Shown piece after piece: positions 23,792 through 32,495 of a stretch of DNA of 64,000 nt. This stretch comes from Microbacterium sp. MAH-37 (lineage in GTDB: Bacteria; Actinomycetota; Actinomycetes; Actinomycetales; Microbacteriaceae). The notes under the pieces were generated by a model. The model searched no databases and was not told the DNA's origin. It was given only the letters and a program-made list of their open reading frames with translations. Each line of letters opens with the position of its first letter. The first letter of the stretch is position 1. The position numbers and the translations under genes are program-made. Location: positions 372,001 to 436,000 of the forward strand of contig NZ_WSEN01000010.1 of assembly GCF_009758255.1 (NCBI RefSeq). The letters run 5' to 3'.

Positions 23792-24754
23792 TCATTCGCC
23801 GCGTCCGCGCACGATCGCGCGCGCCATGGCGGTGAGGATCTCGTAGGACACGTGGCTGGCGGCGATGCCGGTGATCTGCGCGTGGTCGTAGGCCGGAGCG
23901 ACCTCCACGACGTCGGCGCCGACGATGTTCAGATCGGCCAGGCCGCGGATGATGCGCAGCAGCTCCCTGCTGGTGAGTCCGCCCGCCTCGGGGGTGCCGG
24001 TTCCGGGCGCGTGAGCAGGGTCGAGCACGTCGATGTCCACCGACACGTAGAGCGGCCTGTCGCCGATGCGCTGTCGCAGGCGCTCCATCGCCGCGGGCAC
24101 GCCGTGCTCCTCCACGTACTCGCTGGTGATGATCGAGAAGCCCAAGCGCTCGTCGTCCTCGAGATCGCCCTTGCCGTACAGCGGGCCGCGGGTGCCGACG
24201 TGCATCGACGCGGTGCGGTCGATGAAGCCGTCCTCGGAGGCGCGGCGGAACGGCGTGCCGTGCGTGATCGGCTCGTCGAAGTACGTGTCCCAGGTGTCGA
24301 GGTGCGCGTCGAAGTGCACCACGGCGACGGGACCGTGCTTGGCGCTGATCGCCTTGAGCAGCGGGTAGGCGATCGTGTGGTCGCCGCCTATCGAGAGGAT
24401 CCGGTCGACGCGTTCTCCGAGCTCCGTCGCGGCCTCGGCGATCTGCTCGACGGCGGTGTGGATGTTGAACGGGTTCGCGGCGATGTCGCCGGCATCCGCC
24501 ATCTGCACAGCCTCCCAGCCGGAGAAGTCCTGCGCCGGGTTGTACGGCCGCAGCAGGCGGCTGGACGCGCGCACGTGCTCCGGGCCGAACCGGGCGCCGG
24601 GGCGGAAGCTGACGCCGCTGTCGAACGGGATGCCGACCACGGCGATGTCCGTGTCGCCGACATCCTCGATGCGAGGCAGGCGGGCGAAGGTGGACAGGCC
24701 CGCGTAGCGCGGGGTCTTCGAGGCGTCCGCCGGCCCGATCGGTGTGCTGCTCAT
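23792..24754 (-). CDS. ureohydrolase (agmatinase / guanidinobutyrase family)
   Basis: A 320-residue Mn-dependent ureohydrolase that splits a guanidino group to urea plus an amine. Metal ligands are visible in [21 protein letters not shown] and [19 protein letters not shown]. The [13 protein letters not shown] segment is typical of agmatinase, guanidinobutyrase and related enzymes, which cannot be told apart by eye. Its place beside a ThDP-dependent decarboxylase-like enzyme favours 4-guanidinobutyrate as substrate, as in the arginine transaminase pathway, but agmatine remains possible. The ATG at 24754 lies 13 bases after the previous gene of the operon. Confidence 0.9.
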   Translation of the reverse strand: MSSTPIGPADASKTPRYAGLSTFARLPRIEDVGDTDIAVVGIPFDSGVSFRPGARFGPEHVRASSRLLRPYNPAQDFSGWEAVQMADAGDIAANPFNIHTAVEQIAEAATELGERVDRILSIGGDHTIAYPLLKAISAKHGPVAVVHFDAHLDTWDTYFDEPITHGTPFRRASEDGFIDRTASMHVGTRGPLYGKGDLEDDERLGFSIITSEYVEEHGVPAAMERLRQRIGDRPLYVSVDIDVLDPAHAPGTGTPEAGGLTSRELLRIIRGLADLNIVGADVVEVAPAYDHAQITGIAASHVSYEILTAMARAIVRGRGE

Positions 24755-24767
24755 GGGTGTTCCTGTC

Positions 24768-26387
24768 TCAGAGGGCGAAGGTGGACTGGTCGAGGTGGAT
24801 GACCTGCAGGCCGCCGTCGGCCTGCGCCTGCTGCACGGCCTCGACGAGTTCTGCGGCTGAGGCGACGTGACGCCCCGTGCCGCCGAACGCGGTGCCGAGC
24901 GCGGCCCAGTCGGGCTGCACCAGGTCGACGCCGATCGGCGCGATCCCGGCATCCGCCTCGTTCTGGCGGATCTCGGCGTAGCCGCCGTTGTCGACGACGA
25001 TCACGGTGACGTCGAGGCGCTGTTCGACGACGGTGATCATCTCCTGCAGCGAGAACATCAGCGCGCCGTCGCCCGTCACCGCGAACGCGGGGCGGCCCGG
25101 GTCTCCGAGCCGCGCCCCGAGGGCGGCGGGCAGCGAATAACCGAGGGTCGCGTACGTCGCCATGTACGGCATGGAGTTCGGCTTCGGCACCCGCAGCACG
25201 TTCATCAGACCCCAGTACGCGATCTGCGACGAGTCGGTGGCGACGATCGCATCGGCGGGCAGGGCGGCGGCGATGGCCTCGCCGAGCGCCGCGTTCACCG
25301 GCGACAGCTCGTGCACCTCGGCGCGCACGGCCTCGAGGGTCTCGGCGACGCGGCCGCCGGTCCGCGGGGCCCCGTCCCCCAGCTCAGTGAGCAGGGCGGA
25401 GAGGGCTGCCGCGGCGTCGCCCACGATGCCGACATCGGCCTTCTGGTTCTTGTCGATCTGCGAGGCGAGCAGGTCGATGCGGATGACGGTGCCCTGCGCG
25501 TCGAGCCGGTCGACCCACAGCTCGGCCTCGCCGAGCTTGGAGCCGACCACGAGCAGCACGTCGGCGTCGCGGGCGCGGTTGCGCGCGGCGGCCAGCCGCA
25601 GGTTGGCGCCGAGCGAGAGGGGGTGGTGCTCGTCGAGCACGCCCTTCGCGTTCGCGGTCGTGACCACCGGCGCGCCGAGGCGCTCGGCCACGGCCCGCAG
25701 GACCGCACCTGCGCGCCGTGACCCGCCTCCCGCGAGGATGACGGGGTCGGATGCCGCGTTCAGCAGCCGGGCGGCCTCGGTGACGGCATCGTCGGACGGA
25801 GCGGCGGCGGGCGGGAACACCCGGGCCGCGAGGTCGTCGGGGGTGATCCCCTCGGCCTCCTCCTCGAGCAGGTCCAGCGGCACCTCGATGTACACCGGTC
25901 GCGGGCGTCCGGTGGCGAACAGTTCGAAGGCGTCGTGCACGGCCGCCACCGCTTCGGCGGCGGAGGCGACGCGGCGGCCCCACTCGACCACGGCGGATGC
26001 CGCGGCCAGCTGGTCCTTGGTCTCGTGCAGCGTGCCGACGTCGGCGAACTCGCTACCGCGCGCGGGCCCGGGCGAGAGGATGATCATCGGCCTCGACTCG
26101 CAGTAGGCGGTGCCCGCCGCCGACAGCGCGTTCAGCAGGCCAGGGCCGCTCGTGGTCACGACGACGCCGGGCATCCCGGTCTGCAGCGACCAGCCGTCGG
26201 CGCCGTAGCCGGCGCCCTGCTCGTGCCGGGTGGTCACCGGACGGATCCCGAGCGACGGCAGCGGCCGGTAGAACTCCAGATTGTGGGTGCCGGGGATCCC
26301 GAACACCGTGTCGATGCCGTAGCCCCGCAGGGCCTCCATGACCACCCAGCCGGTGGTGCGCTTCGCGACGGTCTGCATGCCGCTCAT
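24768..26387 (-). CDS. ThDP-dependent decarboxylase / acetolactate-synthase-like enzyme
   Basis: A 539-residue enzyme with all three domains of the ThDP superfamily: the N-terminal catalytic glutamate in [14 protein letters not shown], a central domain with [13 protein letters not shown], and the C-terminal ThDP-Mg motif from GDGALMF to VDNGGY. It resembles acetolactate synthase-like and benzoylformate or 2-ketoarginine decarboxylases rather than true IlvB. In context it could decarboxylate 2-ketoarginine to guanidinobutyraldehyde ahead of the ureohydrolase. The start overlaps the amidohydrolase stop by 4 bases. Confidence 0.85.
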   Translation of the reverse strand: MSGMQTVAKRTTGWVVMEALRGYGIDTVFGIPGTHNLEFYRPLPSLGIRPVTTRHEQGAGYGADGWSLQTGMPGVVVTTSGPGLLNALSAAGTAYCESRPMIILSPGPARGSEFADVGTLHETKDQLAAASAVVEWGRRVASAAEAVAAVHDAFELFATGRPRPVYIEVPLDLLEEEAEGITPDDLAARVFPPAAAPSDDAVTEAARLLNAASDPVILAGGGSRRAGAVLRAVAERLGAPVVTTANAKGVLDEHHPLSLGANLRLAAARNRARDADVLLVVGSKLGEAELWVDRLDAQGTVIRIDLLASQIDKNQKADVGIVGDAAAALSALLTELGDGAPRTGGRVAETLEAVRAEVHELSPVNAALGEAIAAALPADAIVATDSSQIAYWGLMNVLRVPKPNSMPYMATYATLGYSLPAALGARLGDPGRPAFAVTGDGALMFSLQEMITVVEQRLDVTVIVVDNGGYAEIRQNEADAGIAPIGVDLVQPDWAALGTAFGGTGRHVASAAELVEAVQQAQADGGLQVIHLDQSTFAL

Positions 26388-28057
26388 CCTTCCTGGACCT
26401 GATGCTTCACAACGCCGTCCACCCAGGTCTCGAGCACCGGGATGTCGGCGATCCGCTCCCCCTCGGTCTCGAGCGGGTCTGCGCCGAGGACGACGAAGTC
26501 GGCACGCTTGCCCGGCGTCAGCGAGCCCAGCTCATCGTCACGGCCGAGCGAGGCGGCGCCCTCGAGCGTGTGTCCGCGCAGGGCTGCCTCGGCGCTGATC
26601 CGCAGCGAGTCTGGTCCCAGCTTGTGCCCGCGCCGGGTGACGCGGGTCACGGCCGCCTGGATGGCCTCGAGCGGGCGAGGCTCGGCGACCGGGGCATCCG
26701 ACGAGATCGTGACGGGCACGCCGGCGGTGAGGAACTCACCGAGCGGGTTGAACCGCTCGCCGGGTGTGCCGATCGCCTGCTCCACGCCCTCGCCCCAGTT
26801 GTAGTAGTGCTGGGTCTGGTTCACGGGACGGATGCCGAGCTCGGCCATCCGCGCGATCTCCGCCGGATCGGGCAGGCCGCAGTGCTCGATGCGGTGCCGA
26901 GCGTCCCCGTCGGGACGCTCGGCGAGTGCCGCCTCCACCGCGTCGACGACCATCTTGATGGCGGTGGGCGACTGCGCGTGCGTGGCGGTCTGCAGGCCCG
27001 CCAGATGCGCCTTCTTCACCAGGCCGGCGTACTCCTCCGGCTGGTGGTAGAGCTGCCCGGTGCGGCACGGATCACCCACGTACCCCTCGGGGAAGTAGGC
27101 CGTCCAGCCGCCGAGTGTGCCGTCGGCGTAGAGCTTGACGCCGGCGGCGGAGAGGAAGGCGTTGCCGAACGGCCCGGTCAGGCCGAGGTCGATCACCTGG
27201 TCGAGCAGGTGCGAGAGGAAGTACATCGAGACCCGCAGGTCGAGGGCGCCGCGGTCGGCGAGAGCCAGGTACGCGGCGAACTCGCGCTGCGACACCTGGG
27301 CGTCACCGATCGTCGTGACGCCCCCGGCGAGGAACTCCTGCTGCACGGCGTCGAGCTGCCGCTGGTGCTCGGCCGGCTCGTCGCCGAGGTGGAAGTTCGG
27401 GCCGTGGTGGCCGACCTTCACGCCGTGCAGTCCGGTGAGCACGTTGCACGCGGCATCCGACAGCTCACCGGTCAGCTCGCCGTCCTCGTCGCGGAAGAAC
27501 TCGCCGCCCTCGGGATTCGGTGTGTCGCGGGCGATGCCGTACTTCTCCAGCGTGAAGCTGTTCACCACGCCACCGTGGCCCGAGGCGTTCATGATGTACA
27601 CCTCGCGGTCGGTGGCGACCTGGTCGAGTTCGTGCCGGGTGGGGTGCCGCTGCTCGGCGAGGTTGCGCTGCTCGTAACCGTAGCCGCGCAGCGGCGCCCC
27701 CTCCGGCAGCGTCGCCGCCCGCTCACGCATGAGCTCGACGATCTCGGGGATGGAGCCGGCCTTGTCCGGGCCGATGTCGACCCAGGTGAGCATCTGCCCG
27801 TACATCAGCGGGTGCGCGTGCGCATCGATGAAGCCGGGCACGATCGTCGCGTCAGGACGGTCGATCCGCACCGGATCCAGACCGGCCGCCTCGGCCGCGG
27901 ACTCGACCTCGGCGATCGAGCCCACCGCGAGGATCCGGCCGCCGGCTGTGAGCATCGCCTCGGCCTGCGGGCGCTGCTCGTCGACGGTGCGGACGGTCTT
28001 CGCGGTGATGATCGTCGCGGCCGCGTCGCGGGAGTCGTAGGTGGCCAGTCGGCGCAT
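26384..28057 (-). CDS. metal-dependent amidohydrolase, YtcJ type
   Basis: A 557-residue amidohydrolase of the YtcJ/imidazolonepropionase-like group. FIDAHAHP carries the first metal histidines, then come HGGVVNSFTL, a TATHAQS segment near 330, HRIEHCGLPDP and the late SSDAPVAEPRP with the catalytic aspartate. Such enzymes hydrolyse amide, formamide or N-acyl bonds; the substrate is unknown. In this operon it may open a ring or remove an acyl group from an imported guanidino compound. The ATG at 28057 has AAGGAC upstream, 3 bases after the transporter stop. Confidence 0.85.
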   Translation of the reverse strand: MRRLATYDSRDAAATIITAKTVRTVDEQRPQAEAMLTAGGRILAVGSIAEVESAAEAAGLDPVRIDRPDATIVPGFIDAHAHPLMYGQMLTWVDIGPDKAGSIPEIVELMRERAATLPEGAPLRGYGYEQRNLAEQRHPTRHELDQVATDREVYIMNASGHGGVVNSFTLEKYGIARDTPNPEGGEFFRDEDGELTGELSDAACNVLTGLHGVKVGHHGPNFHLGDEPAEHQRQLDAVQQEFLAGGVTTIGDAQVSQREFAAYLALADRGALDLRVSMYFLSHLLDQVIDLGLTGPFGNAFLSAAGVKLYADGTLGGWTAYFPEGYVGDPCRTGQLYHQPEEYAGLVKKAHLAGLQTATHAQSPTAIKMVVDAVEAALAERPDGDARHRIEHCGLPDPAEIARMAELGIRPVNQTQHYYNWGEGVEQAIGTPGERFNPLGEFLTAGVPVTISSDAPVAEPRPLEAIQAAVTRVTRRGHKLGPDSLRISAEAALRGHTLEGAASLGRDDELGSLTPGKRADFVVLGADPLETEGERIADIPVLETWVDGVVKHQVQEG

Positions 28058-28060
28058 CGT

Positions 28061-29410
28061 TCAGTCCTTCGAGGTGGGGATGGCGGTGGTGCCGCGTGCG
28101 ATCAGGGATTCGGTGACCGGGGCGTTGTCGGAGTGCTGCGGGGCGAAGTACGCGCCGAACACCGCGAGCAGGCACAGCACGGCGAAGAACACCACGGCCG
28201 ACCAGAAGGTGCCGGTGGCGGCGATCAGCGCCGTCGCGATCACCGGCGAGAGCCCGCCCCAGACCGCCGCGCCGATGCCGTACGAGAGCGACATGGACGT
28301 GTACCGCGCCTGCGGCCGGAACATCTGCGCCATCAGCGTGGACAGCGGGGCCCAGGCGCCGCTGAGCGTGATGCGCAGCAACGAGGCCAGCAGGTAGATC
28401 ATCGCGACCTGGTGGCCCTGGATGACGAGCACGAGAGGCACGAACACCAGGATCGAGCCGACAGCACCCAGGTAGATGAGGGTCTTGCTGCCCCACTTGT
28501 CGCCGAGCCAGGCCAGCGGAAGCGTGATGATCATCTCGACGAGGGAGGCGACGGTCATCGCGCCGAGGATGACCTGGTAGTCGAGCCCCACGTCGGGCGC
28601 GGTGGCGAAGTTCTGCACGAAGGTCGTCGCGATCACATAGCCGCCGGACGACATCGCGATGATGCAGAAGCCGAGCAGCATGGGCCACCAGTTGTTCCGG
28701 ATCGCGAAGACGATCGGCGTGGACTGCTTGTGGCCCTCGATCTTGGCCTCGAAGACGGGTGTCTCCTCGACCCGGTAGCGCACCCAGAAGCCGACGCCGA
28801 TCAACACGATGCTGGCCAGGAACGGGATGCGCCATCCCCAGGCGATCAGGGCGTCGTCGCCTGCAGCGGAGAGGGCCCAGAAGGCGCCGGTCGCGAGCAT
28901 GGCCCCGAGCGGGTTGCCGACCTGGGTGAAGCCGCCGTAGAAGACCTTGTACTTCGGCGGTGCGCTCTCGACCGCCATCAGGCTGGCGCCGCCCCACTCG
29001 CCGCCGACCGCAAGGCCCTGCACCATGCGCAGGAGCACGAGCAGGATCGGTGCGGCGATGCCGATGGAGGCGTAGCCCGGCAGGCAGCCGACCAGCACTG
29101 TCGCGATGCCCATCATCAGCAGGGTGACGGTGAGCGCGGGCTTGCGGCCGAACTTGTCGCCGATGTGGCCGAAGATGATGCCGCCCAGAGGGCGCATGAA
29201 GAATGCGACCGCGTAGGTGCCGAACGAGGCCAGGGTGCCGAGCACCCGGTCGACCTCGGGGAAGAACACCTGCGGGAAGACGAGGGCTGCGGCGGTCGCG
29301 TAGACGTAGAAGTCGTACCACTCGATCGACGTGCCGGCCATCGCGGCGAAGCCGGCGCGGAGTGCGCGGCGATGCGACGGTGCCTGCAGAGAGGCGGTTG
29401 AGGCGGACAT
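28061..29410 (-). CDS. MFS transporter, metabolite:H+ symporter (MHS) family
   Basis: A 449-residue membrane protein with 12 hydrophobic segments. The MHS signatures are MAGTSIEWYDFYVYATAA near the start, the loop motif GHIGDKFGRKPAL and the VGGEWGGASLMAVE helix. Members import organic cations and acids such as betaine, proline, citrate and ketoglutarate. It is the first gene of the operon and presumably brings in the substrate broken down by the four enzymes that follow. The ATG at 29410 begins MSAST; the upstream 47 codons in frame overlap the regulatory region. Confidence 0.9.
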   Translation of the reverse strand: MSASTASLQAPSHRRALRAGFAAMAGTSIEWYDFYVYATAAALVFPQVFFPEVDRVLGTLASFGTYAVAFFMRPLGGIIFGHIGDKFGRKPALTVTLLMMGIATVLVGCLPGYASIGIAAPILLVLLRMVQGLAVGGEWGGASLMAVESAPPKYKVFYGGFTQVGNPLGAMLATGAFWALSAAGDDALIAWGWRIPFLASIVLIGVGFWVRYRVEETPVFEAKIEGHKQSTPIVFAIRNNWWPMLLGFCIIAMSSGGYVIATTFVQNFATAPDVGLDYQVILGAMTVASLVEMIITLPLAWLGDKWGSKTLIYLGAVGSILVFVPLVLVIQGHQVAMIYLLASLLRITLSGAWAPLSTLMAQMFRPQARYTSMSLSYGIGAAVWGGLSPVIATALIAATGTFWSAVVFFAVLCLLAVFGAYFAPQHSDNAPVTESLIARGTTAIPTSKD

Positions 29411-29464
29411 ACAGGGCTCCTTTGCTCTGTGGGGGTGAGGGTAAAAGTCCTTCGGGCTGTGCCG

Positions 29465-29470
29465 ACTATA
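29465..29470 (-). promoter_or_regulatory. -10 box for the transporter operon
   Basis: On the minus strand TATAGT is a good -10 about 55 bases before the transporter ATG. No obvious -35 is seen upstream, as expected if an activator is needed. Confidence 0.35.
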
Positions 29471-29556
29471 GGCCGGTTCTCGCGCAGATGCTCGCTCGAA
29501 CAGTGGTCGCGGCCGTCGATCTGCGGACTGACGATCGCGCTCGGGCGACATGCGCC

Positions 29557-29606
29557 GATAGAATCGCGTCTATCACCGACGATCTGCGGCCGGTGCCTCG
29601 CAGATC
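29557..29606. promoter_or_regulatory. two palindromes in the divergent control region
   Basis: GATAGA and TCTATC flank six bases at 29557-29574, and GATCTGCG and CGCAGATC flank ten bases at 29581-29606. Both are perfect. The word CGATCTGCGG also occurs near 29516. They lie between the transporter operon and the divergent Lrp-type regulator and are candidate binding sites for it. Confidence 0.5.
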
Positions 29607-29652
29607 CGGCTAATTCGCCCGTTGCGACGGAGACCGACATCAGGGGGTTCTC

Positions 29653-30594
29653 ATGAGCGTGGAGACCACCACGTCGCGGTGGGTGGATCGCGATCCTGAC
29701 GACCTGGACGGCCGGCTCATCCACGCCCTCCAGAAGGACGGCCGCGCCAGCATCCAGGACCTCTCCGAACTGCTCGGCACGTCCCGCGACTACGTCTCAC
29801 AGCGGCTGCGCCGGCTGACCGAGCGCGACGGGCTGCGGGTGGTGGCGGCGCTCGATCCCGGCTTCGCCGGTCACCACGTGCTGGTCCACGGGATGGTGAG
29901 CGTGACGGGTCCCGCCCGCCCGGTGGCCGAGGAGATCGCGCGGATCGACGACGCCGTCTTCGTCTCGATGGTGAGCGGGGCGCACCCCCTCGTGTTCGAG
30001 TCACGGCACGGTGACGACGCCCGTCTGCACGAGATGCTCGACCGGGTGCGCCGCATCCCCGCCGTGCGGCAGGTCAGGGTCACCACGTACGCAGAGGTGC
30101 TCCGGGGCTTCTTCGTCGCCGATTCCCGCACCGAGATCACCCTGGACGACCTCGATCATCGCCTGATCGCCGCGCTGCAGCACGACGGGAGGGAGAGCTA
30201 CCGGGCGCTCGCCGACGCCGTGCACCTCTCGCCCTCCTCCGCGCGCTCGCGGGTGCGGAGGCTCATCGACGCGGGCGTCATCCGCATCTCGGCGATCCCC
30301 TCGGGCGGCCTCTCCCGCAACCGTGTCGCAGTGGGTGTCGGCATCACCGTGAGCGACGACGCCGACCCGGTGCGGCAGTACATCCTCGACTCGCCGGTCA
30401 TCGACTTCGCTGCGGGGTCGCATGGCAGCTACGACTTCATCGCCACCATCGGCGGCTCGTCGACCGCGGGCGTGCTCACCGTCCTGGAGGAGATCCGCGC
30501 GCTCCCCCAGGTCGGCGGGCTGGAGAGCTGGACCCACCTCGACGTCATCAAGGAGGACTACACCCGGTCGCTGGGCCGGGTCGTGGTCGCCTGA
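29653..30594 (+). CDS. double-length Lrp/AsnC-family regulator
   Basis: A 313-residue protein, about twice the usual Lrp size, made of two consecutive Lrp units. The first helix-turn-helix is DLDGRLIHALQKDGR to LGTSRDYVSQRLRRL, and the second starts DLDHRLIAALQHDGRESYRA near residue 167. Each is followed by a ligand-sensing half. It is divergent from the five-gene catabolic operon with palindromes between, so it is probably its substrate-responsive regulator. The start ATG has GGGGG upstream and aligns with the family. Confidence 0.9.
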   Translation: MSVETTTSRWVDRDPDDLDGRLIHALQKDGRASIQDLSELLGTSRDYVSQRLRRLTERDGLRVVAALDPGFAGHHVLVHGMVSVTGPARPVAEEIARIDDAVFVSMVSGAHPLVFESRHGDDARLHEMLDRVRRIPAVRQVRVTTYAEVLRGFFVADSRTEITLDDLDHRLIAALQHDGRESYRALADAVHLSPSSARSRVRRLIDAGVIRISAIPSGGLSRNRVAVGVGITVSDDADPVRQYILDSPVIDFAAGSHGSYDFIATIGGSSTAGVLTVLEEIRALPQVGGLESWTHLDVIKEDYTRSLGRVVVA

Positions 30595-30609
30595 CCGCCG
30601 CCGACGCGA

Positions 30610-31898
30610 TCACATCACGATGATGTCGGCCTCGGGAGCACGATAGTCCTCGACGGACGGGACGACGGGCGCGGTCTCCACGCCGGTGCGGTACGCCCGC
30701 ACCGCGGCGAGCGCCGGCGACGGGCCGTCCAGCTCGATCCGCAGAGAGCGCACCGTGCGCGCCGGGAAGGCATGCACGCGACGGATGCCGACGGTCCGCC
30801 CCTCGGCGACGATGACGCCGTCGACGAGCACGCGGTGGTGGGAGATCCGCTGCCCGGCATCCAGGACTTCCGCGAGTTCGAGATGGTCGATCTCGACGTC
30901 CCCGGCGAACGAGACCTCCCAGATCCCGGCATCCGTCTGCGCGAGGCGCGCCTCGAACGGCGCGCCGAACCGGCGCGCGAGCTCCGTCGAGTACTCCTCC
31001 AGCACGGCGAGATCGGCCGTGTCGATCAGGCCGTCCCTCGTCGGCGGCACGTTCAGCAGAAGGTTCGCGCCGAGGCCGACGGACCGGTAGTGGATGCCGA
31101 GCAGATGCTCGAGCGACTTCGGCTCGTCGAACGGGTGCCAGAACCAGCCGTGCCGCAGTGACACGTCGCACTCCGGCGGCAGGTAACGGGGCTCGAACCC
31201 GAGCACTGCCTCGGTGTGCACGTCGTTCGGGGTCCAGTCCGAGACGTACAGCACCGGGTCCTCGGCCAGGCCGTCTTCGTTGCCCACCCAGCGGATGTCA
31301 GGGTCGCCCATGTTGAAGACCACCGCGCCCGGCTGGTGCGCGCGGACGATGCCGGTGATGCGCTCCCAGTCGTACTCCCGACCGGCCGAGCCGGCACCGT
31401 CGAACCACACCTCGACCAGCTCGCCGTACCCCGTGCACAGCTCGGTGAGCTGCGCGCAGTAGAAGTCGTCATAGGCCGCGGCATCCGGATAGCACTCCGC
31501 GTTGCGGTCCCAGGGCGAGAGGTAGAGCCCGAGCCCATCCCCGCCTCGACGCACGCGTCGGCGAGCTCGCGGACGACGTCGCCGCCCCCGTCCCGCCAGG
31601 GGCTGGATGCCACGGAGTAGTCGGTGGTCGCGGTGGGCCAGAGGCAGAACCCGTCGTGGTGCTTGGCCGTCAGCACGACGTGCTTCGCCCCTGCGGTCTT
31701 CGCCGCGGCGACCCACTGCCGGGCGTCGAGCTCGGCCGGGTCGAAGGAGGATGCCGGCAGCGTGCCGTCGCTCCATTCCACTCCGGCGAAGGTGTTCAGC
31801 CCGAAGTGGAAGAACACCGCGACACCGGCCCGCTGCCAGCGCAGCTGCGCGGCAGTCGGATGCAGCGCGGCGGTCTCCGCGGAGATCGGCAGTCCCAT
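30610..31898 (-). pseudogene. GH29 alpha-L-fucosidase, interrupted by a frameshift
   Basis: Two overlapping minus-strand frames together make a full alpha-L-fucosidase of about 429 residues. The N-terminal frame (ATG 31898) runs through FFHFGLNTFAGVEW and AKHHDGFCLWP to ACVEAGMG. The rest continues one frame over as GLGLYLSPWDRNAEC and then VEVWFDGAG with the GH29 nucleophile Asp, RHGWFWHP and NLLLNVPP. Joining them needs one extra G in the GGG read at 31534-31536, so a single-base deletion or sequencing error explains the break. As written, translation of the N-terminal frame continues out of phase and lacks the nucleophile. It follows the cytidylyltransferase-like gene by 16 bases. Confidence 0.85.
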
Positions 31899-31914
31899 CG
31901 GGCTCGGATCCTGG

Positions 31915-32391
31915 TCAGGCGCGGGCCAGACGCTCGGCTTCCTTGGCCGCGACGATCTTGCGCAGGCCGGAACTGGAGAACCGGTGGTTGCGGCTGTTGA
32001 AGTACAGCTCGATGCCCGCCTCTTCGCAGTACTCGCGCCCGGTGAAGTCACGGTTCTCGTACTCGTCGCCGACGATGCGCACGTCGAGCTTGAAGGAGCG
32101 GAGGATGTCTTCGAGGTCCTGCTCGGTCGAGTACGGCACGATCTCGTCGACGTACTCGCAGCCGCGCAGCTGGATGTAGCGCTCGACCACGGTCTGGGTC
32201 GGCGCGTTCTTCTCAGGGCGGTCCAGCGTCGGGTCCATCTGCAGGCCGCAGATCAGGTAGTCGCACTGACGCTTGGCCTCGGCGAGCATCATGATGTGCC
32301 CGGCGTGCAGCAGATCGAACGTCGAGAACGTGATCCCCACCCGCGGTCCCGGGTTGTAGTCCTGATGCTTCTTCGCGGCTTCCTGCCCCAT
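31915..32391 (-). CDS. cytidylyltransferase-like (TagD family) nucleotidyltransferase
   Basis: A 158-residue nucleotidyltransferase. The HxGH motif is HAGH at 29-32 (TFSTFDLLHAGHIMM), then VERYIQLRGCEYVDEIVPY, VGDEYENRDFTGRE and the terminal SSSGLRKI in the place of the RTxGIST motif. It resembles glycerol-3-phosphate cytidylyltransferase and related sugar- or polyol-phosphate enzymes; the substrate is not certain. The ATG at 32391 has AAGGAGG upstream. It forms a unit with the fucosidase, cut off from the GH18 gene by a strong terminator, and has a likely TAGAAT -10 (minus strand, 32418-32423). Confidence 0.8.
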   Translation of the reverse strand: MGQEAAKKHQDYNPGPRVGITFSTFDLLHAGHIMMLAEAKRQCDYLICGLQMDPTLDRPEKNAPTQTVVERYIQLRGCEYVDEIVPYSTEQDLEDILRSFKLDVRIVGDEYENRDFTGREYCEEAGIELYFNSRNHRFSSSGLRKIVAAKEAERLARA

Positions 32392-32417
32392 TGCGCCTCC
32401 TTGGTCGGCAGTGATCG

Positions 32418-32423
32418 ATTCTA
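32418..32423 (-). promoter_or_regulatory. -10 box for the cytidylyltransferase-fucosidase unit
   Basis: TAGAAT on the minus strand, about 27 bases before the ATG at 32391 and just past the terminator at 32444-32474, suggests that a new transcript starts here. Confidence 0.4.
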
Positions 32424-32443
32424 CCGGCGGGGCCCTGTGAGCC

Positions 32444-32474
32444 GTTCCCCGGGCGGTTGCCCCGCCCGGGGAAC
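32444..32474 (-). terminator. strong terminator after the GH18 gene
   Basis: GTTCCCCGGGCGG (32444-32456) and CCGCCCGGGGAAC (32462-32474) form a perfect 13-bp GC stem with a 5-base loop, 22 bases past the GH18 stop. It probably ends the long importer operon. Confidence 0.75.
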
Positions 32475-32495
32475 AGCTCTGTCCGCGCGCTGGTC

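Noticed and set aside
26402-29401. A 999-codon plus-strand frame across the amidohydrolase and transporter genes
   Set aside because: Composition is His-, Arg- and Asp-biased as in antisense of GC-rich genes. The minus-strand genes have clear families.
22767-29410. Polyamine (agmatine-to-putrescine) operon
   Set aside because: Not excluded, but no arginine decarboxylase or spermidine synthase is present, and the ThDP enzyme fits a keto-acid route better.
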